64,000 nucleotides of DNA from Lachnospiraceae bacterium (GTDB lineage Bacteria > Bacillota > Clostridia > Lachnospirales > Lachnospiraceae), in the NCBI GenBank assembly GCA_016286035.1, contig JAEERY010000013.1:62001-126000 (forward strand). Reading direction: 5' to 3'. Shown in pieces: positions 1 to 7,295 of this stretch. The notes beneath the pieces are model-generated. The model was given only the letters and a program-made list of their open reading frames with translations, did no database searches and was not told the DNA's origin. The translations under genes were made by a program, and so were the position numbers. Numbering within the stretch: the first letter of the stretch is position 1; every line of letters starts with the position of its first letter.

Positions 1-553
1 TTCCCGTAAGCGAGATCGCAAGTATGCCCAAAAAGTATATCCCTATAAAGAATAACAGGCACATAAAGAAGGAATGGCATGTATCTGCGGCGCTGAATGC
101 TCCCGCATACCCGAAGGCCGAAAGTATGCCATGGCTTAAAAGTATTCCGATAAACGAAGGGATCACGTACATCAATATCCCGTCAAGGATCGATACCAAA
201 AATCTTCTGTTCTTCTTCTCCGGCATGCTCACATAGAAATCTACCCTGATCTTGTCATCAAGCCAGTAGAATCCGCTGTAAGCCGCCAGTATTGCGAATA
301 TGCCGCCAAAAAACAGTCTGAACACATTAACCCCGAGCATTACTTCGCATATACCCGCAACAGCCTGAAGCAGCATATCATGAGCCATACTTCCGTAGCT
401 CATTATGTAAGTCTGTTCATCAACACCCGCTATCAGTACCAAAAACAACAGCGGTGCAAATACGACAAACATAAACACAGCCGTAAGCCACAGCCAGAGT
501 TTTCTCTTATTATCTTCTCTGATACTAGCCAAGAATGAGTTTTTTGATGTCAT
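1..553 (-). CDS. ABC transporter permease, 3' end beyond window (partial)
   Basis: My translation of the complement gives at least 184 residues with no stop before the window edge. The start at 553 is preceded by GGAGGT at a good distance and overlaps the end of the ATPase gene by 29 bp, so the two are translationally coupled. The protein begins with a polar stretch and then shows hydrophobic segments at roughly residues 20-42, 63-75, 82-95, 123-150 and 165-182. That fits a multi-spanning ABC-2 / YtrC-D-like permease partnered with the ATPase. The family is inferred mostly from context, since I see no diagnostic motif in the visible part. The C-terminal part is missing because the window ends. 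Confidence 0.75.
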   Translation of the reverse strand, partial: MTSKNSFLASIREDNKRKLWLWLTAVFMFVVFAPLLFLVLIAGVDEQTYIMSYGSMAHDMLLQAVAGICEVMLGVNVFRLFFGGIFAILAAYSGFYWLDDKIRVDFYVSMPEKKNRRFLVSILDGILMYVIPSFIGILLSHGILSAFGYAGAFSAADTCHSFFMCLLFFIGIYFLGILAISLTG

Positions 554-1430
554 AACCGACCACCTCCGTTTCACTAATGAATATCTCTTCCAGTGACAGT
601 GGAAGTGTCTCGAAGAATATTGTGTTCACACATGCGAACGCATTCTCGACATCTTCTCTTGTCCCCCTCAATGTGTAAGTGCAAAGAGATCCCATCTTCT
701 CTGCCTTAACAGGTTCAACCATTTGCAAAAGCTTGCTCTCATCTTCCTCGGAACTGTATACGCACTGAACTCTCTGAATGTTCAGCTTCATGTCCTCGAG
801 ATCCTTCGAAAGCAGCACGCCCCCCTTGTGCAGCAGACCGACATGATCACATATATCCTCAAGCTCACGAAGATTGTGACTTGCTATTACAGGTGTCAGT
901 CCTCTTTCATCCATTTCCTTTGCGAATATGCTCTTGATACCCTGACGCATCACGGGATCAAGTCCGTCAAATGATTCATCACATAAAAGATACTTTGCAT
1001 TGCTGCATATTCCAAGAAGCAATGCCAGCTGTCTCTTCATACCCTTTGAATACGTCCCTATCTTTCTTTTCTCAGGCAGATTGAAGGTCTTGAGATAGTC
1101 TCTGAATTTATCCTTATCAAACTGCGGATACTGTATGCTCAGATAAGTCATCATATCTATGGGATTGCTGTTTGCGAAGAAATACGGTGAATCCGAAATA
1201 AAGAACATGTTTTTCTTCGCTTCCTCATTGTCAAGCACTCCCATTTCATCAACTGTGATATTTCCCGAATCAGGCTTGAGTATACCCGAAACCATTCTCA
1301 AAAGAGTACTTTTTCCTGCGCCGTTTGTTCCAAGAAGTCCGAATACTATCTGCTCCCCGATATCAACGGTTATGTCATCGACAGCCTTGATATCATCAAA
1401 AGATTTTGAAATATTCTCAATCCTGATCAT
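525..1430 (-). CDS. ABC transporter ATP-binding protein (YtrB-like)
   Basis: ATPase of an ABC transporter, 301 aa. Walker A GLLGTNGAGKST spans residues 31-42, the signature region YSKGM lies near 127-131, Walker B with D151-E152 near 147-158, and the switch histidine is H185 in ASHNLRE. About 80 residues after the nucleotide-binding domain form an accessory C-terminal region. The start overlaps the end of the GntR gene by 4 bp (ATGA type) and the end overlaps the permease start, giving a repressor-ATPase-permease operon like ytrAB of Bacillus. Substrate is unknown. Related systems respond to cell-wall antibiotics, which is an inference from family and context only. Confidence 0.9.
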   Translation of the reverse strand: MIRIENISKSFDDIKAVDDITVDIGEQIVFGLLGTNGAGKSTLLRMVSGILKPDSGNITVDEMGVLDNEEAKKNMFFISDSPYFFANSNPIDMMTYLSIQYPQFDKDKFRDYLKTFNLPEKRKIGTYSKGMKRQLALLLGICSNAKYLLCDESFDGLDPVMRQGIKSIFAKEMDERGLTPVIASHNLRELEDICDHVGLLHKGGVLLSKDLEDMKLNIQRVQCVYSSEEDESKLLQMVEPVKAEKMGSLCTYTLRGTREDVENAFACVNTIFFETLPLSLEEIFISETEVVGYDIKKLILG

Positions 1431-1807
1431 GACCTTTTACTCTCCTCCCCTTTCATGTATTCCGAAATATGATCTGTTATGTCTTCAGCCGTTATCCCCG
1501 CCTTTTTGGCTGTATCACAGATCTCATCCAGTTTTTTAAATATCTCTTCCTTATACTCCCCCTTCAGAGTATTCGTATCTGAAACAAAATTCCCCCTGCC
1601 TTTAACGGTATATATATACCCCTGGCGTTCAAGTTCCATATACGCGCGCTGAATGGTGTTCGGATTTATTGACAGTTCCATAGCCAGCGTCCTGACTGAG
1701 GGCATCTTGTCATTTGCACCCAATGCACCGTTAAGTATCAGCAATCTGAACTTATCGACCACCTGCTCGTAGATTGGACGCGAGTCCTTATAATCTATTA
1801 CGATCAT
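1427..1807 (-). CDS. GntR family transcriptional regulator, YtrA subfamily
   Basis: Short GntR regulator of 126 aa. An N-terminal winged helix-turn-helix (PSVRTLAMELSINPNTIQRA, about residues 36-55, then a wing with TVKGRGNFV) is followed by only about 50 residues. This is the length of the YtrA subfamily, which lacks the large effector-binding domain of FadR or HutC types. It is the first gene of the ABC operon, and the 33-bp palindrome at 1860-1892 overlaps its promoter, so it most likely represses its own operon. The RBS AGGAAAGGGGGAAAG precedes the ATG. Confidence 0.9.
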   Translation of the reverse strand: MIVIDYKDSRPIYEQVVDKFRLLILNGALGANDKMPSVRTLAMELSINPNTIQRAYMELERQGYIYTVKGRGNFVSDTNTLKGEYKEEIFKKLDEICDTAKKAGITAEDITDHISEYMKGEESKRS

Positions 1808-1859
1808 GTGTCTTTCCCCCTTTCCTGTTGATTAGGTTCTTCCGGAATTCATTACATAA

Positions 1860-1892
1860 ATTAAGTGTACTAATTCAATTAGTACACTTAAT
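1860..1892. promoter_or_regulatory. GntR/YtrA-type operator: 33-bp palindrome
   Basis: Two perfect 16-nt arms (ATTAAGTGTACTAATT and its complement) are separated by one C. The core GTGTAC/GTACAC with an A+T centre resembles known YtrA-type operators. It overlaps the -10 element of the promoter at 1890-1918, so a bound dimer would block transcription of the downstream repressor-ABC operon. Confidence 0.85.
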
Positions 1893-1918
1893 ATACACCC
1901 TGTATAATTTTATGTCAA
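1890..1918 (-). promoter_or_regulatory. Promoter of the GntR-ABC operon
   Basis: On the minus strand TTGACA (1913-1918), a 17-nt spacer and TATATT (1890-1895) form a near-consensus housekeeping promoter. The -10 element shares bases with the palindromic operator. Confidence 0.75.
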
Positions 1919-1959
1919 CAGTTTTCAAAAAACTTTTTTATTTTATGTAAAACCCACTA

Positions 1960-3570
1960 TCAGAAGACATCAGATTCTATGATCTCTGATATACTCATGC
2001 CTCCATATTCCTCTTTAAAATCCGCTACTTCTTCTTTTATTATTTCATCTATTACTTTCATCCCGAGCAATTCGACCGGTGCCTTGTCATCCGTCATGAC
2101 ATTGTCACCCGCTTCATATTTAACAAGATTGTCAGAAACCGTGTTCATCATTCCCATAAGCTCGATATCATCTTCCATTTCTATGTTCCCTGCAAATGCA
2201 TTAAGTAAATTTGGATTGTTTGATGCAAACAGCTCCCTGTTTGTTGAATAACCCACATCAACCGTATAGATCTCAGAAAATACCGCTGCAATGGTATCTG
2301 CAAGGTATTTGTTGATATCACCCTTTTGTTCTCCGCGCATGTTCATATTTACCACCATGACTCCGTCATCCGTAAGATGATCCTTTACAAGCGTAAAGAA
2401 TTCAACGCTGGACATCTGAAAAGGTATTGTAATATCCTGATATGCATCAACCATGATCACATCATATTTTTTATCTGATAATCCCTGCAGGTAAGCCCTT
2501 CCGTCATAAGTAGTCACTTTGATACTTTCAGGAAGTTCAAAATACTCGCGTGCAAGGTCGGTTATCTTTTCATCTATCTCTACTCCTTCTATATTCATAT
2601 CACTCAGATATCTTGAGCATTGTGTCGCATATGTTCCTGTCCCCATCCCCAGGATAAGAACATCGAGAGGTCTGTCCTTTGTATATATACCGCTCATGAA
2701 CGGAGCTGCCATGGCATAGTCATAATACATCCCCGTAAGAGATCTTTCCTTCATATATACCGACTGAACTCCGAATAAGACATTTGTTGAAAGAACAACT
2801 CTGTTGTCATCTTCATAAACCTGAAGATAGTTATATACCGATTCATCTTCAACCTTAAGATCACTATTCCAGAAAGCAAAGCTGTTGCTGTGTCCGAATA
2901 TGCAGCTTATCACATAAAGGATTGCAGCCACTATCGCAGTCTTGCTCTTAACCCTGCCTGTTATAAAGTAGATAAACGCAAGTATGAGCAGAATACCCGA
3001 AAAGATAAGAAATGTTATCGACGTTCCAACAGAAGGGATACTTATAAATGTAGGTACGAATGTACCTATTATGCTTCCTATAGTATTTGATGCATTAAGA
3101 TTCCCTACTACCTTACCATTATCATCAAGGCTGTCCACCGTATATTTAACAAGTGAAGGGGTTACTGTTCCCAGTAAGAACAGTGGAAACACAAAAATGA
3201 TCATACATGCGGCAAAAGCAGCTATAATCAAAAAGTTTGTATTTACCGTAAGAACTATAAGAGCTGATATACCTATAATAATGTATTTACCCACAACAGG
3301 TATCAGAGCGATCCATACGGCGGCTATTGTTATCCTTTTATACAGCCTGTCGGGATTGGGATCCTTATCCGAAGACCTTCCTCCGTATATATTACCCAGA
3401 GCCATGGCTATCATGATTGTTCCTATTATAATTGTCCATACTATCTGTGATGAACTGAAATACGGTGCGAGCAATCTGCTGGCTCCAAGTTCAACAGCCA
3501 TAACCGACATACCCGCAAAAAACTCTGTCAGATACAGATATATCTTATTCTTTAAGATCGGTCTTTCCAT
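1960..3570 (-). CDS. Membrane-anchored spermidine-synthase-like protein
   Basis: 536 aa. An N-terminal half of about seven hydrophobic segments (residues 10-205) is fused to a C-terminal Rossmann domain of the spermidine synthase fold. LGMGTGT (307-313) is the nucleotide loop, EID (331-333) the acidic end of strand 2, DGRAYL (357-362) and VDAYQD (374-379) match the polyamine synthase motifs. The real substrate of such fused proteins is generally unproven. The start was set at 3570 because GGAGGT lies 4 nt upstream. The longer open frame to 3747 runs through the tRNA-Leu gene and is not credible. A terminator separates this gene from the tRNA upstream. Confidence 0.85.
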   Translation of the reverse strand: MERPILKNKIYLYLTEFFAGMSVMAVELGASRLLAPYFSSSQIVWTIIIGTIMIAMALGNIYGGRSSDKDPNPDRLYKRITIAAVWIALIPVVGKYIIIGISALIVLTVNTNFLIIAAFAACMIIFVFPLFLLGTVTPSLVKYTVDSLDDNGKVVGNLNASNTIGSIIGTFVPTFISIPSVGTSITFLIFSGILLILAFIYFITGRVKSKTAIVAAILYVISCIFGHSNSFAFWNSDLKVEDESVYNYLQVYEDDNRVVLSTNVLFGVQSVYMKERSLTGMYYDYAMAAPFMSGIYTKDRPLDVLILGMGTGTYATQCSRYLSDMNIEGVEIDEKITDLAREYFELPESIKVTTYDGRAYLQGLSDKKYDVIMVDAYQDITIPFQMSSVEFFTLVKDHLTDDGVMVVNMNMRGEQKGDINKYLADTIAAVFSEIYTVDVGYSTNRELFASNNPNLLNAFAGNIEMEDDIELMGMMNTVSDNLVKYEAGDNVMTDDKAPVELLGMKVIDEIIKEEVADFKEEYGGMSISEIIESDVF

Positions 3571-3609
3571 ATAACCTCCGGTTTGATCATATAAACTGAT
3601 TAAAGTTAA

Positions 3610-3643
3610 TAGAAAAGGGCCTGAGATTTGCATCTCAGAGCCC
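3610..3643 (-). terminator. Intrinsic terminator downstream of tRNA-Leu(CAG)
   Basis: GGGC-CTGAGAT at 3617-3627 pairs with ATCTCAG-A-GCCC ending at 3643, and on the minus strand the stem is followed by TTTTCTATT. Confidence 0.85.
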
Positions 3644-3654
3644 TCATTGACTGA

Positions 3655-3738
3655 TGCAGAAAAAGGGACTTGAACCCTCATGGTATTGCTACCACACGGA
3701 CCTGAACCGTGCGCGTCTGCCAATTCCGCCATTTCTGC
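3655..3738 (-). tRNA. tRNA-Leu, anticodon CAG
   Basis: 84 nt on the minus strand. The acceptor stem GCAGAAA pairs with TTTCTGC, followed by discriminator A. The anticodon arm is CACGG-TTCAGGT-CCGTG, giving anticodon CAG. A long variable arm and the T arm GGGTTCAAGTCCC are visible, as expected of a class II tRNA-Leu. The 3' CCA is not encoded. Confidence 0.95.
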
Positions 3739-3750
3739 AAGCACCATTGT

Positions 3751-3779
3751 ATTTTAAATTTTTTTGCATGGTATGTCAA
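3751..3779 (-). promoter_or_regulatory. Promoter of tRNA-Leu(CAG)
   Basis: TTGACA (3774-3779), 17-nt spacer, TAAAAT (3751-3756), 12 nt before the mature tRNA 5' end. The -35 element overlaps the stop codon of the aldo/keto reductase gene. Confidence 0.75.
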
Positions 3780-4966
3780 GTCTTTGCTTCTCTTAACATA
3801 TACTTTCTTGCAACGGCAGTCCCTATCTTGTACGGTAAAGGTCTTAAAGCCTTATCGGCTTCCTTAAGCTTCTCTCTTATCGGTATGCCCTGAGGACAGT
3901 GTTTTTCGCATTTACCGCACTCAATACACTGAGATACAAATCCCGGTTCTTTGGTAAGACCGACTGTTCTTGCATACTCAAAGCGACCGTCTCTTTTATT
4001 CTCAGTAAACATTGTATTATAGCATGCAAATGTTCCGGGTATGTCAACTCCCTTTGGACATGGCATACAGTATCGGCATCCCGTACATCCAACCTTTTCA
4101 TTTGCTTTGATCGCATTCTTGACCTTTTCAAGAAGTTCAAAGTCGGATTCGGTAAATGAATCGGGTAATGCTTCTGATGCAGTCTTCACATTTTCCTCAA
4201 CCATTTGAGACGAATTCATCCCTGACAGTACAACGGTTACCCCGGGCTGATTATACAGCCATCTGAATGCCCATTCTGCAGGAGTCCATCCTCTTTCACT
4301 TTTCTCTATTATCTTCTTTGCATCTTCAGGAAGCATATTTACAAGCTTACCGCCGCGCAAAGGTTCCATAATGATAACGGGTATCCCTTTTTCATATGCT
4401 GTCTCTAAGCCTATCCTGCCTGCCTGAGTCACTTCATCAAGATAGTTGTACTGTATCTGGCAGAAATCCCAGTCATAATCGTTAAGTATCTTTAAGAATC
4501 CGTCAGAATTTCCGTGATATGAAAAACCGATATTCTTTATCTGCCCGGATGCCTTCTTCTGGTCTATCCACTCTTCTATACCGACAGCTTTCAGCTTTTC
4601 CCACATGGATACATCCGTTACATGATGCATCAGATAGTAATCGATATACTCAGTTCTTAAGCGTGTGAGCTGTTCATCGAAATACTTATCTATGGCTTTC
4701 CTGTTGCTGATCATATACTGTGGAAGCTTTGTTGCTATATAGATCTTATCTCTTATCTTATTTCGTTCAACTATCTCACCGAGAGCAACTTCACTTCTGG
4801 GATATATATAAGCAGTATCGTAATAATTCACACCTGCTTCATAAGCCTGCATGATCTCTTTTTCAGCCTTGTCTATGTCGATATTGTTACCGTTTTTCGT
4901 AAAACGCATGCAACCGTAACCGAGTACGGAGAGATCTTCGCCTTTTTTATTCTTTCTATACTGCAT
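3776..4966 (-). CDS. Aldo/keto reductase with C-terminal 4Fe-4S domain
   Basis: 396 aa. The N-terminal TIM-barrel aldo/keto reductase domain carries the catalytic tetrad D50, Y55, K80 and H114 or H115 (motifs YYDTAYIYP, IATKLP, YYLMHHV). After about residue 285 two cysteine clusters follow, CTGCRYCMPCPKGVDIP and CIECGKCEKHCPQGIPI, typical of the ferredoxin-tailed AKR subfamily common in anaerobic clostridia. It therefore probably couples NAD(P)H or ferredoxin chemistry to reduction of an unknown carbonyl compound. AGAGGTAG precedes the ATG. The gene appears to be monocistronic and runs into the promoter of the downstream tRNA. Confidence 0.92.
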   Translation of the reverse strand: MQYRKNKKGEDLSVLGYGCMRFTKNGNNIDIDKAEKEIMQAYEAGVNYYDTAYIYPRSEVALGEIVERNKIRDKIYIATKLPQYMISNRKAIDKYFDEQLTRLRTEYIDYYLMHHVTDVSMWEKLKAVGIEEWIDQKKASGQIKNIGFSYHGNSDGFLKILNDYDWDFCQIQYNYLDEVTQAGRIGLETAYEKGIPVIIMEPLRGGKLVNMLPEDAKKIIEKSERGWTPAEWAFRWLYNQPGVTVVLSGMNSSQMVEENVKTASEALPDSFTESDFELLEKVKNAIKANEKVGCTGCRYCMPCPKGVDIPGTFACYNTMFTENKRDGRFEYARTVGLTKEPGFVSQCIECGKCEKHCPQGIPIREKLKEADKALRPLPYKIGTAVARKYMLREAKT

Positions 4967-5194
4967 ATACTACCTCTATATATCTTTCGGGGTTATTGTT
5001 TGTACTATTATAAAGCATAGGCTTGGATAAATACTATTAAATATTCATAAAATAAATTTAAACAATAAGCCTCAAAGCTCTCTTCACTAAACAGATATAT
5101 ACGATAATCGTACTAAAAACTGTTCTTACTATATATTTATAATGTCCACTTTTAAATTGTTCTTAAAAATATGACAATTAGTTCAAAAATTGTC

Positions 5195-5223
5195 TTGACG
5201 ATGTTCGAATTAGGTGGTAATAT
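5195..5223 (+). promoter_or_regulatory. Promoter of tRNA-Leu(AAG)
   Basis: TTGACG (5195-5200), 17-nt spacer, TAATAT (5218-5223). A 7-bp inverted repeat, GACAATT and AATTGTC (5173-5194), lies immediately upstream of the -35 element. Confidence 0.75.
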
Positions 5224-5255
5224 ATCTCTTGCAGTCGTAAATGCGAATGCGGTAA

Positions 5256-5338
5256 GCGGAAGTGCTGGAATTGGCAGACAGGCATGACTAAGGATCATGT
5301 TCTCCCAGAGAGTGAGGGTTCAAGTCCCTTCTTCCGCA
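5256..5338 (+). tRNA. tRNA-Leu, anticodon AAG
   Basis: 83 nt. The acceptor GCGGAAG pairs with CTTCCGC, then discriminator A. The anticodon arm CATGA-CTAAGGA-TCATG places AAG at positions 34-36, so A34 would need deamination to inosine to read CUC as well as CUU. A long variable arm and GGGTTCAAGTCCC T arm are present. CCA is not encoded. Confidence 0.93.
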
Positions 5339-5355
5339 CTTAGTTGAAGTGTTAG

Positions 5356-5390
5356 AAAGCTTGAGATTTAGCGGATCTTAAGCTTTTTTT
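5356..5390 (+). terminator. Intrinsic terminator after tRNA-Leu(AAG)
   Basis: AAAGCTT-G-AGAT pairs across a TTAGCGG loop with ATCT-T-AAGCTT, followed by a run of seven T. Confidence 0.85.
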
Positions 5391-5579
5391 CTTGCCAAAA
5401 ATAATGACGTTTGAGGGGTTCCCAGGGGTTCCCTAGGCTCATTTTCTTCGCAAGAATCCACTAATACTGCGCTTTCCGGGTATGCGGGAGAAGGGAGTAA
5501 CAACCTTTACAGGCGAACCCCAAGAGCCATAATAAAAATAGAGTATCAAGTCATCTATAACAGACCTAGAAGCATTACA

Positions 5580-5617
5580 AAGAAAAAGGGATCACTCCTT
5601 CATCAGAAATGATCCCT
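5580..5617 (-). terminator. Intrinsic terminator of the secreted beta-helix-like protein gene
   Basis: AGGGATCA (5587-5594) pairs with TGATCCCT (5610-5617). On the minus strand the stem runs into TTTTTC. Confidence 0.85.
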
Positions 5618-5679
5618 GAAATCTTATTGTTCAACTCTACAGTATCAGAAACACATATCGATGCGCCTACATCTGTATA

Positions 5680-6726
5680 CTAATTCAGAGGTGTTGCTAC
5701 CGTCTTTGTCTGCTGTGCCAGATAGTATATACCCTCACATCCACAGCTCTCTGTATTGGTATATGCAGCTCCGCCGGGAAGTGTTGAAAGATTTGCTCCG
5801 CCGGGAACAGTAAGCGAATACATATTTCCTTGATCTCTGAAGATGAACTCAACATTTACATCTGTTCTCTGACGCATAGCATCGAATATCATCTGATGGA
5901 TCGCTGTGAAGTTACCCATTTCAATTCTTACTGTACTGCCTGCAGCTGCTTTTGAGATCTGATTAGCTGTGTTCTTATTGAAGTTGTTGAATGCGCTGTT
6001 TGCTACCTTTGTTTCCTGTTTAACAGAACCACAAGCACAGCGATACTGCATAACTTCATCTTCTCCGTCTGTAGCACCCTTTACAGAAACCCATTCATAG
6101 CTGTGTACATGTGAATCAGCTTCTACCTGAGACTCAGCAGCTGGTGTTGCAGGAGCAGTATAATTTACTGCATATTTTCCACCCACGCTGGTCATAGTTG
6201 AACCTGAAGCAAGATAATTAGTCGGATCTGCTTTGAAAGATCCTCCGTCAATAGTAACTTGATCACTAGTGTTAGCTGCTATTCCGTTATACTGAACATC
6301 TCCTCCGTGAACATTTGCTACAGTACCATTAACCAAATTACTAGCTCCACCTGTAAATGTTCCGCCGTAAATGTTTATTGTTCCTCCATCATAGAATGCC
6401 CCATTACCTGTAGATGAATTATATACGCCCGAACCATCACTGCTATCATAAATGCTCAGTGTATTTTTATTCATATCTGTATAATATACATTGGCAGTTT
6501 TTCCGTTAAGATCTAAATTCAAATCTCCTGCCAGAGACCATACATTACGACCGCTGTTAACATCATTTTGCAGACTATAGTTTCCTGATGTCGGCATACT
6601 CGTGGTATCGGTCCAAGGCTGATATGATACCGTAGCCGATATCCCAACTGAACTTACTGCAAATACTGTAAATGATAATGCTGCAGCAAACACTGTCTTT
6701 AATTTTCTACTTATAGTTCTCTTCAT
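5680..6726 (-). CDS. Secreted protein with beta-helix-like repeats
   Basis: 348 aa, not recognised as a named family. Start at 6726 chosen because AGGAGG lies 6 nt upstream; the frame stays open for seven more codons but without an RBS. Residues 1-32 are a signal peptide (KRxxSRK, hydrophobic core, GISA). Residues about 90-180 contain short repeats with GG turns (INIYGGTFTGG, ANVHGGDVQYNG, VTIDGGSFKAD) that suggest a right-handed parallel beta-helix. A CACG pair near residue 225 and CGC near the end could form disulfides or a small metal site. Seven N-X-S/T sequons are present (NYS, NSS, NGT, NTS, NYT, NFT, NLS). There is no LPXTG anchor or transmembrane tail, so it is probably released or held non-covalently. 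It is a candidate substrate of the neighbouring STT3 enzyme, but transcribed separately. Confidence 0.75.
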   Translation of the reverse strand: MKRTISRKLKTVFAAALSFTVFAVSSVGISATVSYQPWTDTTSMPTSGNYSLQNDVNSGRNVWSLAGDLNLDLNGKTANVYYTDMNKNTLSIYDSSDGSGVYNSSTGNGAFYDGGTINIYGGTFTGGASNLVNGTVANVHGGDVQYNGIAANTSDQVTIDGGSFKADPTNYLASGSTMTSVGGKYAVNYTAPATPAAESQVEADSHVHSYEWVSVKGATDGEDEVMQYRCACGSVKQETKVANSAFNNFNKNTANQISKAAAGSTVRIEMGNFTAIHQMIFDAMRQRTDVNVEFIFRDQGNMYSLTVPGGANLSTLPGGAAYTNTESCGCEGIYYLAQQTKTVATPLN

Positions 6727-6778
6727 CTTAATCCTCCTGATCCTCATAAAAAAATTTGTTTATTGTTATATAAACACT

Positions 6779-6806
6779 GTTGCAATACTACCACGATTAT
6801 TGTAAC
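6779..6806. promoter_or_regulatory. Imperfect inverted repeat upstream of the secreted-protein gene
   Basis: Arms GTTGCAATA (6779-6787) and TATTGTAAC (6798-6806) match at 8 of 9 positions around a 10-nt spacer, 53-80 bp before the start codon. Its position suits an operator; no regulator can be named. Confidence 0.4.
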
Positions 6807-6821
6807 AAAACTGTATAATCA

Positions 6822-6864
6822 AAACGAGTTGAATAATGGATTTTTCTCCATCATACAACTCGTT
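6822..6864 (-). terminator. Terminator downstream of the STT3 transcription unit
   Basis: AAACGAGTTG (6822-6831) pairs with CAACTCGTTT (6855-6864), with an inner ATGGA/TCCAT pairing. The minus-strand side ends in TTTTGATT. The plus-strand side carries seven T, so it could act in both directions. Confidence 0.7.
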
Positions 6865-6867
6865 TTT

Positions 6868-6966
6868 TTATCTTAGGACATCTCTATTTTTACAAAACTC
6901 TTTCCGCATATTTCTAACGAAAAATTTCAGGTCACCATAGGGGTTACCTAATAATGTCGATGCCAC
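6868..6966 (-). CDS. Possible 32-aa small protein just before the terminator
   Basis: GTG start at 6966 preceded by AAAGGAGG (3 nt away, unusually close) and a TAA stop immediately before the terminator hairpin. The peptide contains LLGNPYGDLKFFVRNMRKEF and resembles no family I know. It may be a genuine small gene at the end of the STT3 transcript, or the tail of a decayed gene. Confidence 0.3.
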   Translation of the reverse strand: MASTLLGNPYGDLKFFVRNMRKEFCKNRDVLR

Positions 6967-7295
6967 GAACCTCCTTTCTTACGCTATTTTTTGGTCAAAA
7001 TCAGTCTTCAAGTATTTTTATCCATTTTACCTCATTTGTTATGTTGTGTGGTTGGTAGCCACACTCATTATAACATTGGGGGTATTGGTGTCTTAAGGCT
7101 GAAGCCGGATGTTGTCCCGCTTGCTTAGCAAGTGGTTTATGTTTTTTTTAGGGGCGATATTTCTTTATATTATTTCACTCTTTGATCCCTAAAAATCAGG
7201 CCATACCAATAAAAAATTACGTAACAGCCATAAAACTGCTGCGCATAAAAAAAGTCAATCATTTAAGAATGCCTCATATAAAGTGTTCTTCTATA

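Larger units (their letters stand above)
5339..5679. other. Intergenic stretch of 341 bp
   Basis: It holds the tRNA terminator (5356-5390) and, at its other end, the terminator of the secreted-protein gene (5580-5617). Between 5393 and 5580 I see no convincing gene. There is a tandem GGGGTTCCC (5415-5433) that resembles a sequence at 6939-6950, discussed as a finding. Confidence 0.6.
6727..7295. other. Intergenic stretch of 569 bp between secreted protein and STT3 genes
   Basis: It contains the inverted repeat at 6779-6806, the terminator at 6822-6864, the possible small ORF at 6868-6966, and two further small hairpins: GTGTGG/CCACAC near 7050-7068, and CCGCTTGC/GCAAGTGG (7117-7135) followed on the plus strand by eight T. 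No larger open frame with an RBS is visible. The unusual density of structure for a gene-free stretch is noted as a finding. Confidence 0.5.

Noticed and set aside
3571..3747. N-terminal extension of the spermidine-synthase-like reading frame
   Set aside because: It runs through the tRNA-Leu(CAG) gene and its terminator, and a strong RBS precedes the ATG at 3570.
5368..5442. 24-aa minus-strand ORF MSLGNPWEPLK... near the tRNA-Leu terminator
   Set aside because: No RBS and it is antisense to the terminator hairpin; mentioned only for its resemblance to the block at 6929-6953.
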